Source: Ideonella sp. (GTDB taxonomy: Bacteria > Pseudomonadota > Gammaproteobacteria > Burkholderiales > Burkholderiaceae_C). From it: a stretch of 64,000 nt of DNA. This document shows, one piece after another, positions 43,726-53,191 of the stretch. Below the pieces are notes generated by a model. That model did no database searches. It was not told the DNA's origin and was given only the letters and a program-made list of their open reading frames with translations. How positions within the stretch are numbered: the stretch's first letter is position 1; each line of letters starts with the position of its first letter. A program made the translations under genes and the position numbers. Location of the stretch: assembly GCA_015075165.1 (NCBI GenBank), contig JABTUY010000007.1, positions 183,139 to 247,138 of the forward strand, read 5' to 3'.

Positions 43726-44573
43726 ACTCATCGACCTCGCACGAACCCATCTCGCGCTACGTCACGGTGGCCGGGCGCGAACTGCACGTCACCGAATGGG
43801 GCCACGATCACAACGACGTGGTGATCGCGTGGCACGGCCTCGCACGCACCGGGCGCGACATGGACGACATCGCCGCGCACCTGGCGTCGCGCTGGCGCGT
43901 GATCTGCCCCGACACGATCGGCCGTGGCTTGAGCCAGTGGAGCCCCGACCCCGACCGCGAGTACTGCCTGGCGTTCTACACGCAGCTCGCCGCCGGCCTG
44001 CTCGACCAGCTGCAGGTCGAGCGCTGCGTGTGGCTCGGCACGTCGATGGGCGGCGCGATCGGGCTGCACGCCGCGGCCGGCGCGCTGCGCGGCCGCATCC
44101 GCAAGCTGGTGCTCAACGACATCGGGCCCGAGCTGCCCGCGCCGGCGCAGCAACGCATCCTGACCTACGCGGGAAGCCCGAGCGCGTTCGCCACCGTCAG
44201 CGAACTCGAGGCGTACTTCCGCGCGATCTACAAGCCCTACGGCTGGTTGAGCGACGCGCAGTGGCGTCGCCTGACCGAGACCTCGACGCGGCGGCTGCCC
44301 GACGGCCGCGTGACGCCGCACTACGACCCGGCGATGGTGCGCCAGTTCGTCTGCCACCCCGACGACTACACGCAGTGGGACGCGTGGGATTCGCTGGCGA
44401 TTCCGGTGCTCGCGCTGCGCGGCGAGACCTCCGACCTGCTGCTGCCCGACGTGGCCGAGGCGATGCGCACGCGCGGCCCGCGCGCGGTGGTGGTCACGTT
44501 GCCGGGCTGCGGCCACGCGCCGGCGCTGAACACGCCGGAGCACTTTGCGCTGGTCGAACGCTTCTTCGCGTGA
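43722..44573 (+). CDS. Alpha/beta hydrolase
   Basis: 283 residues from ATG 43722, coupled to livM by a 4 bp overlap. Fold marks: AWHGLARTGRDMDDIAAHLA (oxyanion), ICPDTIGRGLSQW, nucleophile GTSMGGAIGLHAA, acid region LALRGETSDLLLPD and GCGHAPALNTPEHF with the histidine. Cytoplasmic, no signal peptide. The GRG-LS-W motif is common in a Burkholderiales hydrolase group of unknown substrate. Coupling to the Liv genes suggests it processes the imported compound. Confidence 0.9.
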   Translation: MNSSTSHEPISRYVTVAGRELHVTEWGHDHNDVVIAWHGLARTGRDMDDIAAHLASRWRVICPDTIGRGLSQWSPDPDREYCLAFYTQLAAGLLDQLQVERCVWLGTSMGGAIGLHAAAGALRGRIRKLVLNDIGPELPAPAQQRILTYAGSPSAFATVSELEAYFRAIYKPYGWLSDAQWRRLTETSTRRLPDGRVTPHYDPAMVRQFVCHPDDYTQWDAWDSLAIPVLALRGETSDLLLPDVAEAMRTRGPRAVVVTLPGCGHAPALNTPEHFALVERFFA

Positions 44574-44611
44574 CGCCACCCACCCACCGACGCAGGAGAC
44601 CAGGAGACACC

Positions 44612-45628
44612 ATGACGACCCACCGTTCGATCCGTTCGCTCGCCGCCGGCGGCATCGCCGCGCTGGCGTGCACGCTCGCCGCCGCCGGCACCGTCGGCGC
44701 CACGCTGCCCGACGGCTTCCCGGCGATCGAGGATGCTTCGCTCGGCAAGCCGCTGATCGGCTTCGGCGCCGCTGGGCCGGTGCATCGCACGCCGGTGATT
44801 TTCGTGCACGGCAACAACGACACGCCGTTCCCGACCGCGTGCAATCCGTTCGGCCGCATGCTGGCGTTCGCGCAGTTCTTCGCCGACAGCGGCTACGCCA
44901 CCAGCGAGCTGTGGGGCATCGGCTACGAAGGCGACCAGTGCGACCTCGCGGTGCAGAGCGACCCCACGCCGCCGAGCGGCCAGACGCGCCGCTCGAGCAT
45001 CGCGCACAGCAACGCGGCCAACGTGCCTGACCTGCGCCGCTTCGTTGCCGCGGTGCTCGAGTTCACCGGCGCGCGGCAGGTCGACATCGTCGCGCACAGC
45101 CTCGGCGTGACGATCGCGCGCGAATGGCTGCGCCAGGACGACGCCTACCGCAGCGTGCGGCGCCTGGTGGCGATCGACGGGCCCAACCACGGCATCATCA
45201 ACTGCTCGCCGAACCCGGCCAACTACTTTCAGCTGCCTGCGCAAGGCGGCTTCACGCCGGCCAGCGAGGTGTGCGTCGAGCTCGGCTCGCCCGACACGCC
45301 GTTCCTGAAGCGGCTCAACCGCGGCGACGATACGCCGGGGCCGACGCAGTACCTGGTGATCCGCAACGCCGACACCAGCTTCGTCTACTTCACGCTGCAA
45401 GACGGCGTGATCCCGCCGGTGCCGGCGGAGGATTCGTTCGGCAAGCCCACCGATTTCTCGCGCAGCGCGGTGCTGCGCGGTGCACGGCAGATCGATCTCA
45501 CCGGCCAGGGCGCTTACGACCCGCTGCTCGGCACCGCGCACCTGGGCATCCTCAACTCGCCGCAGACGCGCGCCGCGGCGCTGCAGTTCCTCACGGCGCA
45601 CCACCCGCACCATGGCTACCCGCGTTGA
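44612..45628 (+). CDS. Secreted lipase-like alpha/beta hydrolase (PhaZ7/lipase class 2-like)
   Basis: 338 residues from ATG 44612 with CAGGAG upstream. Signal peptide: SIRSLAAGGIAALACTLAAAGTVGA. Mature enzyme: VIFVHGNNDTPFPTACNPFGRMLAFAQFFADSGY (oxyanion region), ELWGIGYEGDQCD, nucleophile AHSLGVTIAREWL, IDGPNHGI, and histidine in GTAHLGILNSPQTRAA. The layout resembles extracellular lipases of class 2 and the PHB depolymerase PhaZ7; sequence alone does not decide between lipid and polyester as substrate. It follows the cytoplasmic hydrolase by 38 bp and likely shares its operon. Confidence 0.82.
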   Translation: MTTHRSIRSLAAGGIAALACTLAAAGTVGATLPDGFPAIEDASLGKPLIGFGAAGPVHRTPVIFVHGNNDTPFPTACNPFGRMLAFAQFFADSGYATSELWGIGYEGDQCDLAVQSDPTPPSGQTRRSSIAHSNAANVPDLRRFVAAVLEFTGARQVDIVAHSLGVTIAREWLRQDDAYRSVRRLVAIDGPNHGIINCSPNPANYFQLPAQGGFTPASEVCVELGSPDTPFLKRLNRGDDTPGPTQYLVIRNADTSFVYFTLQDGVIPPVPAEDSFGKPTDFSRSAVLRGARQIDLTGQGAYDPLLGTAHLGILNSPQTRAAALQFLTAHHPHHGYPR

Positions 45629-45639
45629 CGACTGCCGGC

Positions 45640-45957
45640 TCAGCCGAGCCGGTAGCGCATCAGGAACTGCGGCCACACGTTGAGCGCGTACTGCAGCTGC
45701 AGCGTCGCGCGCAGGTGCGGGTCGGCCTTCGGGCCGGTGGCGGCGAGCCAGTCGGCGGCCGACATGATGTCGCCCATCGCCTCGGCCACCAGCAGCGCGA
45801 ACGGCGCGGGCGGCACCATGTCGTCGTCGAAATCGATCAGTTGCTCGTGCCGGCCGCGCATCACGAGGTCGAGCACGTCGAGCGCCGGCGCGTGCGCGTG
45901 CGACGCGCGCAGCGCGAGCGCTTCGGCGACGATGGCGGTGGCAACTGGGTCGGGCAC
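45640..45957 (-). CDS. Hypothetical protein, 105 aa
   Basis: From ATG 45957. Sequence is protein-like and mostly helical (PDPVATAIVAEALALRASHAHAPALDVLDLVMRGRHEQLIDFDDD; LLVAEAMGDIMSAADWLA; LQLQYALNVWPQFLMRYRLG). No signal peptide or known domain. Convergent with the lipase gene (11 bp apart). Probably a conserved lineage-specific protein. Confidence 0.6.
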   Translation of the reverse strand: MPDPVATAIVAEALALRASHAHAPALDVLDLVMRGRHEQLIDFDDDMVPPAPFALLVAEAMGDIMSAADWLAATGPKADPHLRATLQLQYALNVWPQFLMRYRLG

Positions 45958-46050
45958 GCGGCCACTGTAGGCCGCCGCCGTCGCGCCGGGTGTGGCGCAT
46001 CACCCAGCTGGGGCCACCGTGTTGGGTGGCACCCAGACGCGGTGGCGCCG

Positions 46051-46764
46051 CTACGGGGTCGGCCGCGGCGGAATGTTCAGCCCGCGTACCACGGCCGGGC
46101 GCGCCTTGAATGCTTCGAGCACGCGCGTGACGTGGCCGAATTCGGCGATGCCCACCAGCTCACCGGCGCCGTAGAAGCCGATCAGGTTGTTGACCCACGG
46201 GAAGGTCGCGATGTCGGCGATCGTGTAGTCGTCGCCCATGATCCATGCGCGGCCGGCGAGCTGGCGGTCGAGCACCGCGAGCAGGCGCTTCGACTCGGCC
46301 ACGTAGCGGTCGCGCGGGCGCTTGTCTTCGTAGTCCTTGCCGGCGAACTTGTTGAAGAACCCGACCTGGCCGAACATCGGGCCGATGCCGCCCACCTGGA
46401 ACATCAGCCACTGGATGGTCTGGTAGCGCCGCGCGGCATCGCGCGGCATCAGCGCGCCGCCTGCCTTGTCGGACAGGTACAGCAGGATTGCGCCCGATTC
46501 GAACAGCGGCAGCGGCTGGCCGCCGGGCCCGTTCGGATCGAGCATCGCCGGGATCTTGTTGTTCGGGTTCAGCGACAGGAACTCCGGCGACAGCTGGTCG
46601 TTGTGCTCGAAGCTGACGCGGTGCACCTCGTACGGCAGCCCGGTCTCCTCGAGCATGATCGACGCCTTGACGCCGTTGGGCGTGGTCAGCGAATAGAGCT
46701 GGATGTGATCGGGGTGGCGCGGTGGCCACTTCTTCGTGATTGGGAAGCGGGACAGGTCGCTCAT
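46051..46764 (-). CDS. Glutathione S-transferase family protein (YghU/YfcG-like)
   Basis: 237 residues from ATG 46764 (MSDLSRFPITKKWPPRHPDHIQLY); longer starts lack conserved sequence. N-terminal thioredoxin-like domain with YSLTTPNGVKASIMLEETGLPYEVHRVSF and the glutathione-binding LNPNNKIPAMLDP then LFESGAILLYLSDK; C-terminal helical domain with GDDYTIADIATFPWV. T-P-N-G near the N-terminus is typical of the Nu class, which acts as a disulfide-bond reductase with bound glutathione. Intact. Confidence 0.93.
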   Translation of the reverse strand: MSDLSRFPITKKWPPRHPDHIQLYSLTTPNGVKASIMLEETGLPYEVHRVSFEHNDQLSPEFLSLNPNNKIPAMLDPNGPGGQPLPLFESGAILLYLSDKAGGALMPRDAARRYQTIQWLMFQVGGIGPMFGQVGFFNKFAGKDYEDKRPRDRYVAESKRLLAVLDRQLAGRAWIMGDDYTIADIATFPWVNNLIGFYGAGELVGIAEFGHVTRVLEAFKARPAVVRGLNIPPRPTP

Positions 46765-46844
46765 GGCCATGCGTTCGGCGAGGAGGGGCCCGATTGTCGC
46801 GACGCGCACCAAGACCCGGCCGCGCCAAGGTCTTCGCGATTCGG

Positions 46845-47534
46845 CTACGCCGGCTCCATGCCGTGACGCCGCTTGATCGCCTCGACCGCCGGCGAGCACC
46901 AGTGCGCGATCAGCGCGCGCACCGCAGCGGGATGCTTCGAGTGCACCGACACGCCGGCCGCGAACGTGGTGACGATCTGGATCGTCGTCGGCAGCGGGCC
47001 GAGCACGGTGATGCCGGGCAGGTCCATCAGCTCGCTCAGTTGCTGGAAGCCGAGCTCGACCTGGCCGCTGGCCACCAGACTGCCCACTGGCACGCCGGGT
47101 GGCGCCTGCACCATGCGCGGCGCGATCGCCTCGGCGATGCCCCAGCGCGCGAACAGCTTCGCGAGCGCCACGCCGCTCGGGCCGGTGGACACGCTGAGGC
47201 TGCGCGCCGCGAGCACCGCGCGGCGCAGCGCGTCTTCGCTGCCGATGTCGGGCGCGGGTGCGCCGGCGCGCACGGCCACCGCGACGCCCGAGCGCACGAG
47301 GTCGGCGCGGCTGCCGGCGACGAGGTGGCCTTCGGCGATCAGCTCGTCGACCACGCCGGCCGCCAGCGCCACCGCGTCAAAGGCCTCGCCAGCGCGCACA
47401 CGTCGCGCGGCGTCGACGCCGCCGACCGATTCGGTGACCACGCGCAGCGGCGAGGCACGCCCGAAGTCGGCGCCCAGCTCCGCCAGCAGCGCGCGCGTGG
47501 CCATCGACGAGATCACGCGGATCGGTTCGCTCAT
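46845..47534 (-). CDS. Periplasmic-binding-protein-like (SBP_bac_11 type), no signal peptide
   Basis: 229 residues from ATG 47534. Type II binding-protein fold related to molybdate receptors: VISSMATRALLAELGADFGRAS, VRAGEAFDAVALAAGVVDELIAEGHLVAGSRADLVRSGVAVAVRAGAP, LSVSTGPSGVALAKLFARWGI, VASGQVELGFQQLSELMDLPGITVLGPLP. The protein starts directly with the first strand, so it should be cytoplasmic. No transporter genes adjoin. Possibly a soluble sensor or a receptor that lost its leader. Confidence 0.8.
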   Translation of the reverse strand: MSEPIRVISSMATRALLAELGADFGRASPLRVVTESVGGVDAARRVRAGEAFDAVALAAGVVDELIAEGHLVAGSRADLVRSGVAVAVRAGAPAPDIGSEDALRRAVLAARSLSVSTGPSGVALAKLFARWGIAEAIAPRMVQAPPGVPVGSLVASGQVELGFQQLSELMDLPGITVLGPLPTTIQIVTTFAAGVSVHSKHPAAVRALIAHWCSPAVEAIKRRHGMEPA

Positions 47535-47553
47535 CGCGCGGCTCCCACCCTCG

Positions 47554-48228
47554 TCAACGCGTGCCGATGCGGTTCAGCTCGGCCCAGCCGGTCCACAAAA
47601 TCTCGATGCCCAGGCACAGCAGCACGAAGGCCATCAGCCGCATCATCACCAGCGCGCCCACCTCGCCGAGCCGCGCCATCAGCCGCGCGGCGTTGCGGTA
47701 GACGAGGTAGATCACCGCCACCGTCAGCGTGGCACCGAGCACCGCCACCAGCGCGCCCACCACGTACAGCGCCGGCTGGCGCGGCAGCCCCGCGCCGATG
47801 GCGATCGCCGCGGCGATCGTGCCGGGCCCGGTGGTCAGCGGAAACGTCATCGGGAAGAAGCTGCGCTTGACCACCTCGGCGCGCGACAGCGCGCTGGCCT
47901 GCGTGCGCTTGACCGCGTTGCGCACCTCGTCGTCGTCGCTGTGGTTCAGCATGCGCCAGCCCGACGCGGCCACCAGCAGGCCGCCGCCGATGCGCACGAT
48001 CGGCAGCGAGATGCCGAACAGGTCGAGCACGTAGGTGCCCACCAGCAGCGACGCCACCACGATGAACCAGCAGTTGATCGCCACCTGGCGCGCCAGCTGG
48101 CGCGTGGCGGCCGGGTCGTCGCCGGCGGTGAGCGTGAACACCGGCGCGCCGCTCAACGGGTTGATGATCGGCAGCAGCGTCACCGGCACCAGGGCCAGTG
48201 CGTGCAGGAACTCGGTGAGATTGGGCAT
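47554..48228 (-). CDS. MarC-family integral membrane protein
   Basis: 224 residues from ATG 48228. Six membrane helices in the MarC pattern: TLLPIINPLSGAPVFTLT, IRIGGGLLVAASGWRML (VRIGGGLLV), FFPMTFPLTTGPGTIAAAIAIGA, LMARLGEVGALVMMRLMAFVLLCLGIEILWTGW. Despite the old name the family has no proven role in antibiotic resistance. It lies 19 bp upstream of the binding-protein gene on the same strand. Confidence 0.93.
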   Translation of the reverse strand: MPNLTEFLHALALVPVTLLPIINPLSGAPVFTLTAGDDPAATRQLARQVAINCWFIVVASLLVGTYVLDLFGISLPIVRIGGGLLVAASGWRMLNHSDDDEVRNAVKRTQASALSRAEVVKRSFFPMTFPLTTGPGTIAAAIAIGAGLPRQPALYVVGALVAVLGATLTVAVIYLVYRNAARLMARLGEVGALVMMRLMAFVLLCLGIEILWTGWAELNRIGTR

Positions 48229-48433
48229 GCGGCGTGCAGGTTCGGCGGCAGTGTAGTGCGACGCGTCGCCGCCTCGCATCGCACCCCACACGGCGTGCCG
48301 CCGCGTCACTTGTCACGTCGCGTTGCCTGCATTCGGGTGGCGGCCGCGCGGGTGCGCCGCGCGTTGTGAACAACGACCGCTTGCGCGCCGCCTTCGTGCG
48401 TAAGCTGGTGCCCACAGCGCGGGGGATTGACCC

Positions 48434-49042
48434 ATGGCGATCAGCAGCAACAGCCGCAGGAGCTCTCACGGTGCACCGGCGAAGGAGCGGCGCGCGCGAG
48501 CCGACGCCGCCGCACCGCTGCGCAAGCTCAAGGGTGCACTGGCGCGGCCGCTGGTGATCGAACGGCGCGATGGCAAGCTGCAGCTCGCGCTGGTCGAGCG
48601 GCGTCGCGCGCGCTCGGCACGAGGCGAGGCGTCGGTTGCGCAACTGTGCACCGAGCTGAGCGCGCGGCTGCTGGCGCACGGCGCCGAGCAGGCGGCGCGC
48701 TCGATGCGCGAGCTGATCTTCGTGCACGATGCGCTCGAGCGCGGCGGCTGGGCCGGCGTGGCGACACTGTCGCCGCTGGTGCTCGGCCAGGCCCTGCAGC
48801 AGCTCGAGAAGCTGGCCGTCGACGAGCCGGCGGCGCCGATGACCGCGCTGCTCGATGGTCTGCGGCCGCTGCTGCGCGTGGCCCGGCAGCGCGAGGCGCG
48901 CGAATCGCTGGCGCACGAGTTTCGGGTCGGCGACAACCTCGAGGTGAGCGAATCGGATTTCACCGCATTCGAGGTCGCCGAAGACGAGTGGGTGGCGACG
49001 ATGCCATCGGACTTCGTGCCGCGACCCGGGCGCGACGAATGA
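48434..49042 (+). CDS. Hypothetical protein, 202 aa
   Basis: From ATG 48434. Basic N-terminus (SSNSRRSSHGAPAKERRARADAAAPLRKLKGALARPLVIERRDGKLQLALVERRR), then helical regions (LCTELSARLLAHGAEQAARSMRELIFVHDALERGGW; LGQALQQLEKLAV) and an acidic C-terminus (VSESDFTAFEVAEDEWVATMPSDF). No signal peptide or membrane helix. Reads like a conserved cytoplasmic protein of this order; no function can be assigned. Confidence 0.65.
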   Translation: MAISSNSRRSSHGAPAKERRARADAAAPLRKLKGALARPLVIERRDGKLQLALVERRRARSARGEASVAQLCTELSARLLAHGAEQAARSMRELIFVHDALERGGWAGVATLSPLVLGQALQQLEKLAVDEPAAPMTALLDGLRPLLRVARQREARESLAHEFRVGDNLEVSESDFTAFEVAEDEWVATMPSDFVPRPGRDE

Positions 49043-49164
49043 GCTGACGCAACCCCGGCTGCCTGCGGCGCCCCGCCTTCCTGGGCGGCGCACGACTGCG
49101 TGCAGTGCCCGCCGGCCAACCGCCGACGATCGACGACACTCGCGACACTGCAAAGGAGTGCCGA

Positions 49165-50232
49165 GTGGATTGCCGTTTCCTGTGGCGCATGCCGATGCGC
49201 GTGCGCGCCGTCGCGCTGGTGCTGGCCGCTGCGTTGCCGCACGTGCGCGCGGCCGATGCCGGCGCCACACCGCCCGGCAGCGACGCCGCATCTTGCCGCA
49301 ATGTCGACGATGCCGCCGCGCGGCTGGCCTGCTACGACCGCGCGTTCGGCCGCGGGCCTGCGCCGTCTGTGCCGCCGCCGCCGGCCACCGCAAGTGCGTC
49401 CACCGCGAACGCCTCGCCACCGTCGCTGTTCGACGAGCGCTGGGATCTCGACGGCCGCCACCCGGGCGAGCTGTTCTTTCCGCGTGCCTACAAGCCGGTG
49501 TACGTGCTGCCGTTGACCTGGACCGACCGCGTCAACACCGCGCCGTCGTCGCCGTCGCCCGGCCACTCGCTGGCGCAGCCGGTGGTGCTGCGGCCGGTCG
49601 AGGTCAAGTACCAGCTGAGCCTGAAGGCCAAGCTGTGGGACGGCGTGCTCGGCACGCCGCTGCGGCTGTGGGGCGGCTACACGCAGTCGTCGCGCTGGCA
49701 GGTCTTCAACGGCGTGGAGTCGCGGCCGTTTCGCGAGACCAACTACGAGCCCGAGCTGATCCTGGCGTGGCCGCTCGAGCGGCAGCTGCTCGGCTGGCGG
49801 CTGCGCCAGCTGTCGCTGACGCTGAACCACCAGTCCAACGGCCGCAGCCTGCCGCTGTCGCGCAGCTGGAACCGCCTGATCGGCGAGGCCGCGCTCGAAC
49901 GCGGCAGCTGGACGCTGCAGTTGCGGCCGTGGTGGCGCCTGAAGGAGCGCCCCACCGACGACGACAACCCCGACATCGAAGACCACGTCGGTCGCGGCGA
50001 GGTGCTGCTCACCGGCAAGCTCGGCCGCAGCACGGTGGCCGTGCAGCTGCGCCATTCGCTGCGCGGCGGCCGCCGCGCGCACGGCTCGGCACAGCTGGAG
50101 TGGTCGTACCCGATCGACGGCGCGCTGCACGGTTACGCGCAGTGGTTCAGCGGCGACGGCGAGAGCCTGATCGACTACAACCACCGGCAGAACAAGATCG
50201 GCATCGGCCTGTCGATCGTCGACTGGCGATAA
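49165..50232 (+). CDS. pldA: Outer-membrane phospholipase A
   Basis: Hydrolyses phospholipids in the outer leaflet of the outer membrane. Start GTG 49165, with AAGGAG 6 bp upstream, gives 355 residues; the signal peptide runs RVRAVALVLAAALPHVRAA. After a Pro/Ala linker comes the 12-strand barrel. The active site is visible: NHQSNGRS holds the catalytic His and Ser, and SRSWNRL the Asn. VKYQLSLKAKLWDG, WGGYTQSSRWQVFN, RETNYEPELIL and NHRQNKIGIGLSIVDW (final strand ending in an aromatic) are OMPLA hallmarks. The stop lies 29 bp before a patatin-like gene. Confidence 0.93.
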   Translation: MDCRFLWRMPMRVRAVALVLAAALPHVRAADAGATPPGSDAASCRNVDDAAARLACYDRAFGRGPAPSVPPPPATASASTANASPPSLFDERWDLDGRHPGELFFPRAYKPVYVLPLTWTDRVNTAPSSPSPGHSLAQPVVLRPVEVKYQLSLKAKLWDGVLGTPLRLWGGYTQSSRWQVFNGVESRPFRETNYEPELILAWPLERQLLGWRLRQLSLTLNHQSNGRSLPLSRSWNRLIGEAALERGSWTLQLRPWWRLKERPTDDDNPDIEDHVGRGEVLLTGKLGRSTVAVQLRHSLRGGRRAHGSAQLEWSYPIDGALHGYAQWFSGDGESLIDYNHRQNKIGIGLSIVDWR

Positions 50233-50261
50233 GGGTCGGCGCCGGGCGCGACAATCGGCTG

Positions 50262-51452
50262 ATGGCCCCGCCGCTGCGCAAGCTCGATTTCGACACCGTG
50301 GCGCTGGTGCTGCAAGGCGGCGGTGCGCTCGGGGCCTACCAGGCCGGCGTGGTCGAAGGCCTGGTGGCCGCCGGCATCGAGCCACACTGGGTGGCCGGCA
50401 TCTCGATCGGCGCGATCAACACCGCGCTGATCGCCGGCAACCCGATCGAGACGCGCGTGCAGCGCCTGCGCGAGTTCTGGCAGACGATCTGCCAGCCCGC
50501 GGCCTACCTGCCGCCGGTGGAGGCGCTGCAGCACGCACTGGAGCTGGCGGGCACCGACGCACGCAAGGCGTTCAGCGGCTTCGAGGCCTGGCGTGCGATC
50601 TTCGAGGGCCAGCGCGCGTTCTTCGTGCCGCGCGGGCTCACGCCGTGGCTCGGCGGCAAGCAAGGCGTCGCGCAGGCGAGCTTCTACGACACCGCGCAGC
50701 TGCAGAGCACGCTGGAGCGCTTCGTCGACTTCGACCGCATCAACCACGGGCCGATGCGTGTCTCGGTCGGCGCGGTCAACGTGCGCAGCGGCAACCTCGA
50801 GTACTTCGACAACACCACCGGCCGCGCCTGCAAGGCGCTGCGCGCGGCGCACTTCATGGCCTCCGGTGCGCTGCCGCCGGGCTTCCCGGCGGTGGAGATC
50901 GACGGCGAGTACTTCTGGGACGGCGGCTTGGTGTCGAACACGCCGCTGAACATCGTGCTCGACGCGACACCGCGGCGCGACACGCTGGCGTTCCAGGTCG
51001 ACCTGTGGAGCGCGCGCGGGCCGCTGCCCGAGAACGTGTACGACGCCGAGGAGCGGCGCAAGGACATCCAGTTCTCCAGCCGCACGCGTGCCGTCACCGA
51101 CATGATGGCCCGCGAGCAGCGCTACCGCCGCCTGCTGCGCGAGGTGCTGGCCCAGGTGAGCCCGCAGCGGCGCGCCGACGACCTCTGGTGTCTGCGCGCA
51201 CAGGAGCTCGCCTGTGCCCGGCAGGTTGCGGTGATCCATCTGATCTACCAGGACAAGCCGTGGGAGGGCCTGGCCAAGGACTACGAGTTCAGCGCGCAGA
51301 CCATGCACGAGCATTGGGCCAGCGGCCTGCACGACATCGGCATCACGCTGGCGCAGGACGACTGGCTGCGCCGGCCGCCGCCGGGCGTGGAGTTCGTGAC
51401 GCACGATCAGCACCGGGCGGCCGGGGCGGCACAGCGCGGGCGGGGACGATGA
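50262..51452 (+). CDS. Patatin-like phospholipase (with DUF3734)
   Basis: 396 residues from ATG 50262. Patatin domain: LVLQGGGALGAYQAGVVEGL (oxyanion hole), nucleophile GISIGAINTALIAGN, and the catalytic aspartate in FWDGGLVSNTPLNIV. The C-terminal DUF3734 has FQVDLWSARGPLPENV, FSSRTRAVTDMMAREQRYRRLL, and IYQDKPWEGLAKDYEFSAQTMHEHWASGLHDI. Cytoplasmic lipid acyl hydrolase; in related bacteria such proteins are linked to membrane or storage-lipid turnover. Adjacent to pldA, so a phospholipid-turnover pair. Confidence 0.93.
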   Translation: MAPPLRKLDFDTVALVLQGGGALGAYQAGVVEGLVAAGIEPHWVAGISIGAINTALIAGNPIETRVQRLREFWQTICQPAAYLPPVEALQHALELAGTDARKAFSGFEAWRAIFEGQRAFFVPRGLTPWLGGKQGVAQASFYDTAQLQSTLERFVDFDRINHGPMRVSVGAVNVRSGNLEYFDNTTGRACKALRAAHFMASGALPPGFPAVEIDGEYFWDGGLVSNTPLNIVLDATPRRDTLAFQVDLWSARGPLPENVYDAEERRKDIQFSSRTRAVTDMMAREQRYRRLLREVLAQVSPQRRADDLWCLRAQELACARQVAVIHLIYQDKPWEGLAKDYEFSAQTMHEHWASGLHDIGITLAQDDWLRRPPPGVEFVTHDQHRAAGAAQRGRGR

Positions 51453-51547
51453 CATTCGACCACAAGCCGCTGCAGCGGCGCAGGGCATCGGGCAGCGCTT
51501 CGCTGCGCCATTCGGTGCCGGCTGATCGCTGAGCCGCGAGTGGCGCG

Positions 51548-53083
51548 TCAGTGCGCGCCGCCGCCGTCGCTCGGCGCGCCGCCGCGCTTGGGCCGTGCGA
51601 ACCAGACGATGCCCACCAATGCGAAGAACAGCAGCGCCGATAGGTAGAACAGGTCGGTCACCGCCATCGTGTAGGCCTGCTGGTCGATCAGCTTGTTCAG
51701 CAGCTCGTGGCCCTGTTCGGGCGTCAGGCCGCTCGCGCCCAGGCGCGCCAGCGCCTGCATCGCGGCCTCGTTGCCGCGGTGGATCTGCTCGGCCAGCTGC
51801 GCGTGGTGCAGCGCGGCGCGGCTGTCCCACAGCGTGGCGAAAATCGAGGTGCCGAACGCACCCGCGGTAATGCGCACGAAGTTCGACATGCCGGCGGCGC
51901 TCGGCAACTGCTCGGGCGTGAGGCCGGCGAACACGATGGCCTGCAGCGGGATGAAGAAGAACGCCACCGCCGCGCCCTGCAGGATGGTGGGGATCAGGAT
52001 GATCCAGAAATCGGCCTGCGTGTTGAAGTTCGAGCGCATCCACAGCACGAGCCCGAAGCCGAGGAACGACACCGTGGCGAGCGCCCGCGGGTCGATGCGG
52101 GCCACGTTCCTGCCCACCACCGGCGACAGCACGATCGCCAGCAGCCCCACCGGCGCCATCGCCAGGCCGGCCCAGGTGGCGGTGTAGCCCATCCACTGCT
52201 GCAGCCACAGCGGCAGCAGCACCACGTTGCCGAAGAACAGCCCGTAGCCGACCGACAGCGCGACCGTACCGACCAGAAAGTTGCGCTGCGCGAACAGGCG
52301 AAGGTTGACGATCGGGTGGCGATCGGTGAGCTCCCAGGCCAGGAAGAACAGGAAGGCGACCGCAGCGATGATCGCCAGCGCCACGATCTGCGTCGAGCCG
52401 AACCAGTCGAGCTCCTTGCCCTTGTCGATCATGATCTGGAAGGCGCCGATCCACACCACCAGCAGCACCAGGCCCACGGTGTCCACCGGCACCTTGCGCG
52501 GCCCGGGGTCGCGCTTGCGGTAGATGGCCCACGTCATCGCGGCCGACAGCAGGCCCACCGGCACGTTGATGAAGAAGATCCACGGCCAGCTGATGTTGTC
52601 GGTGATCCAGCCGCCCAGCAGCGGGCCGACCACCGGCGCCACCAGCACCGTCACCGACCACATCGCCAGCGCGCTGCCGGCCATCGCGCGCGGGTAGCTG
52701 GCCAGCAGCAGCGTCTGCGACAGCGGGATCAGCGGCCCGGCCACCGCGCCTTGCAGCACGCGAAACAGGATCAGCGTCTCGATGTTCGGTGCCATGCCGC
52801 ACAGCCACGACGCCAGCACGAACAGCACCACGCTGGCGGTGAACAGCCGCACCTGCCCGAAGCGCAGCGTCAGCCAGCCGGTGAGCGGCACCGCGATCGC
52901 ATTGGCGACCGCGAACGAGGTGATGACCCAGGTGCCCTGGTTCGGGCTGACGCCGAGGTCGCCGGCGATCGCCGGCAGCGACACGTTGGCGATCGACGTG
53001 TCGAGCACGGTCATGAAAGTCGACAGCGACAGCGCCAGGGTGCCGAGTGCGCGCTGCGAGCCCTGCAGCGGCGCGAACGCCAC
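51548..53083 (-). CDS. emrB: EmrB/QacA (DHA2) family multidrug efflux permease
   Basis: 511 residues from GTG 53083. Fourteen helices; the DHA2 motifs are clear: FMTVLDTSIANVSLPAIAGDLG, GWLTLRFGQVRLF (motif A region), RVLQGAVAGPLIPLSQTLLLASYP, GGWITDNISWPWIFFINVPVG (motif C region), GAAVAFFFIPLQAIVFAGL. Proton-driven export with EmrA and an outer-membrane channel across both membranes. Last gene of a marR-nodT-emrA-emrB operon. Intact. Confidence 0.95.
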   Translation of the reverse strand: MAFAPLQGSQRALGTLALSLSTFMTVLDTSIANVSLPAIAGDLGVSPNQGTWVITSFAVANAIAVPLTGWLTLRFGQVRLFTASVVLFVLASWLCGMAPNIETLILFRVLQGAVAGPLIPLSQTLLLASYPRAMAGSALAMWSVTVLVAPVVGPLLGGWITDNISWPWIFFINVPVGLLSAAMTWAIYRKRDPGPRKVPVDTVGLVLLVVWIGAFQIMIDKGKELDWFGSTQIVALAIIAAVAFLFFLAWELTDRHPIVNLRLFAQRNFLVGTVALSVGYGLFFGNVVLLPLWLQQWMGYTATWAGLAMAPVGLLAIVLSPVVGRNVARIDPRALATVSFLGFGLVLWMRSNFNTQADFWIILIPTILQGAAVAFFFIPLQAIVFAGLTPEQLPSAAGMSNFVRITAGAFGTSIFATLWDSRAALHHAQLAEQIHRGNEAAMQALARLGASGLTPEQGHELLNKLIDQQAYTMAVTDLFYLSALLFFALVGIVWFARPKRGGAPSDGGGAH

Positions 53084-53191
53084 CGGCGCCGAGGGCGCAG
53101 CAGGCGGTGCGGCGGCCGCCGGTGGTGCCGCGCGCGCCGACGGTGCGGAAGCCGTCGGCCCGCTGGCTGGCCGCCGCGCTGCTCACCGGCC

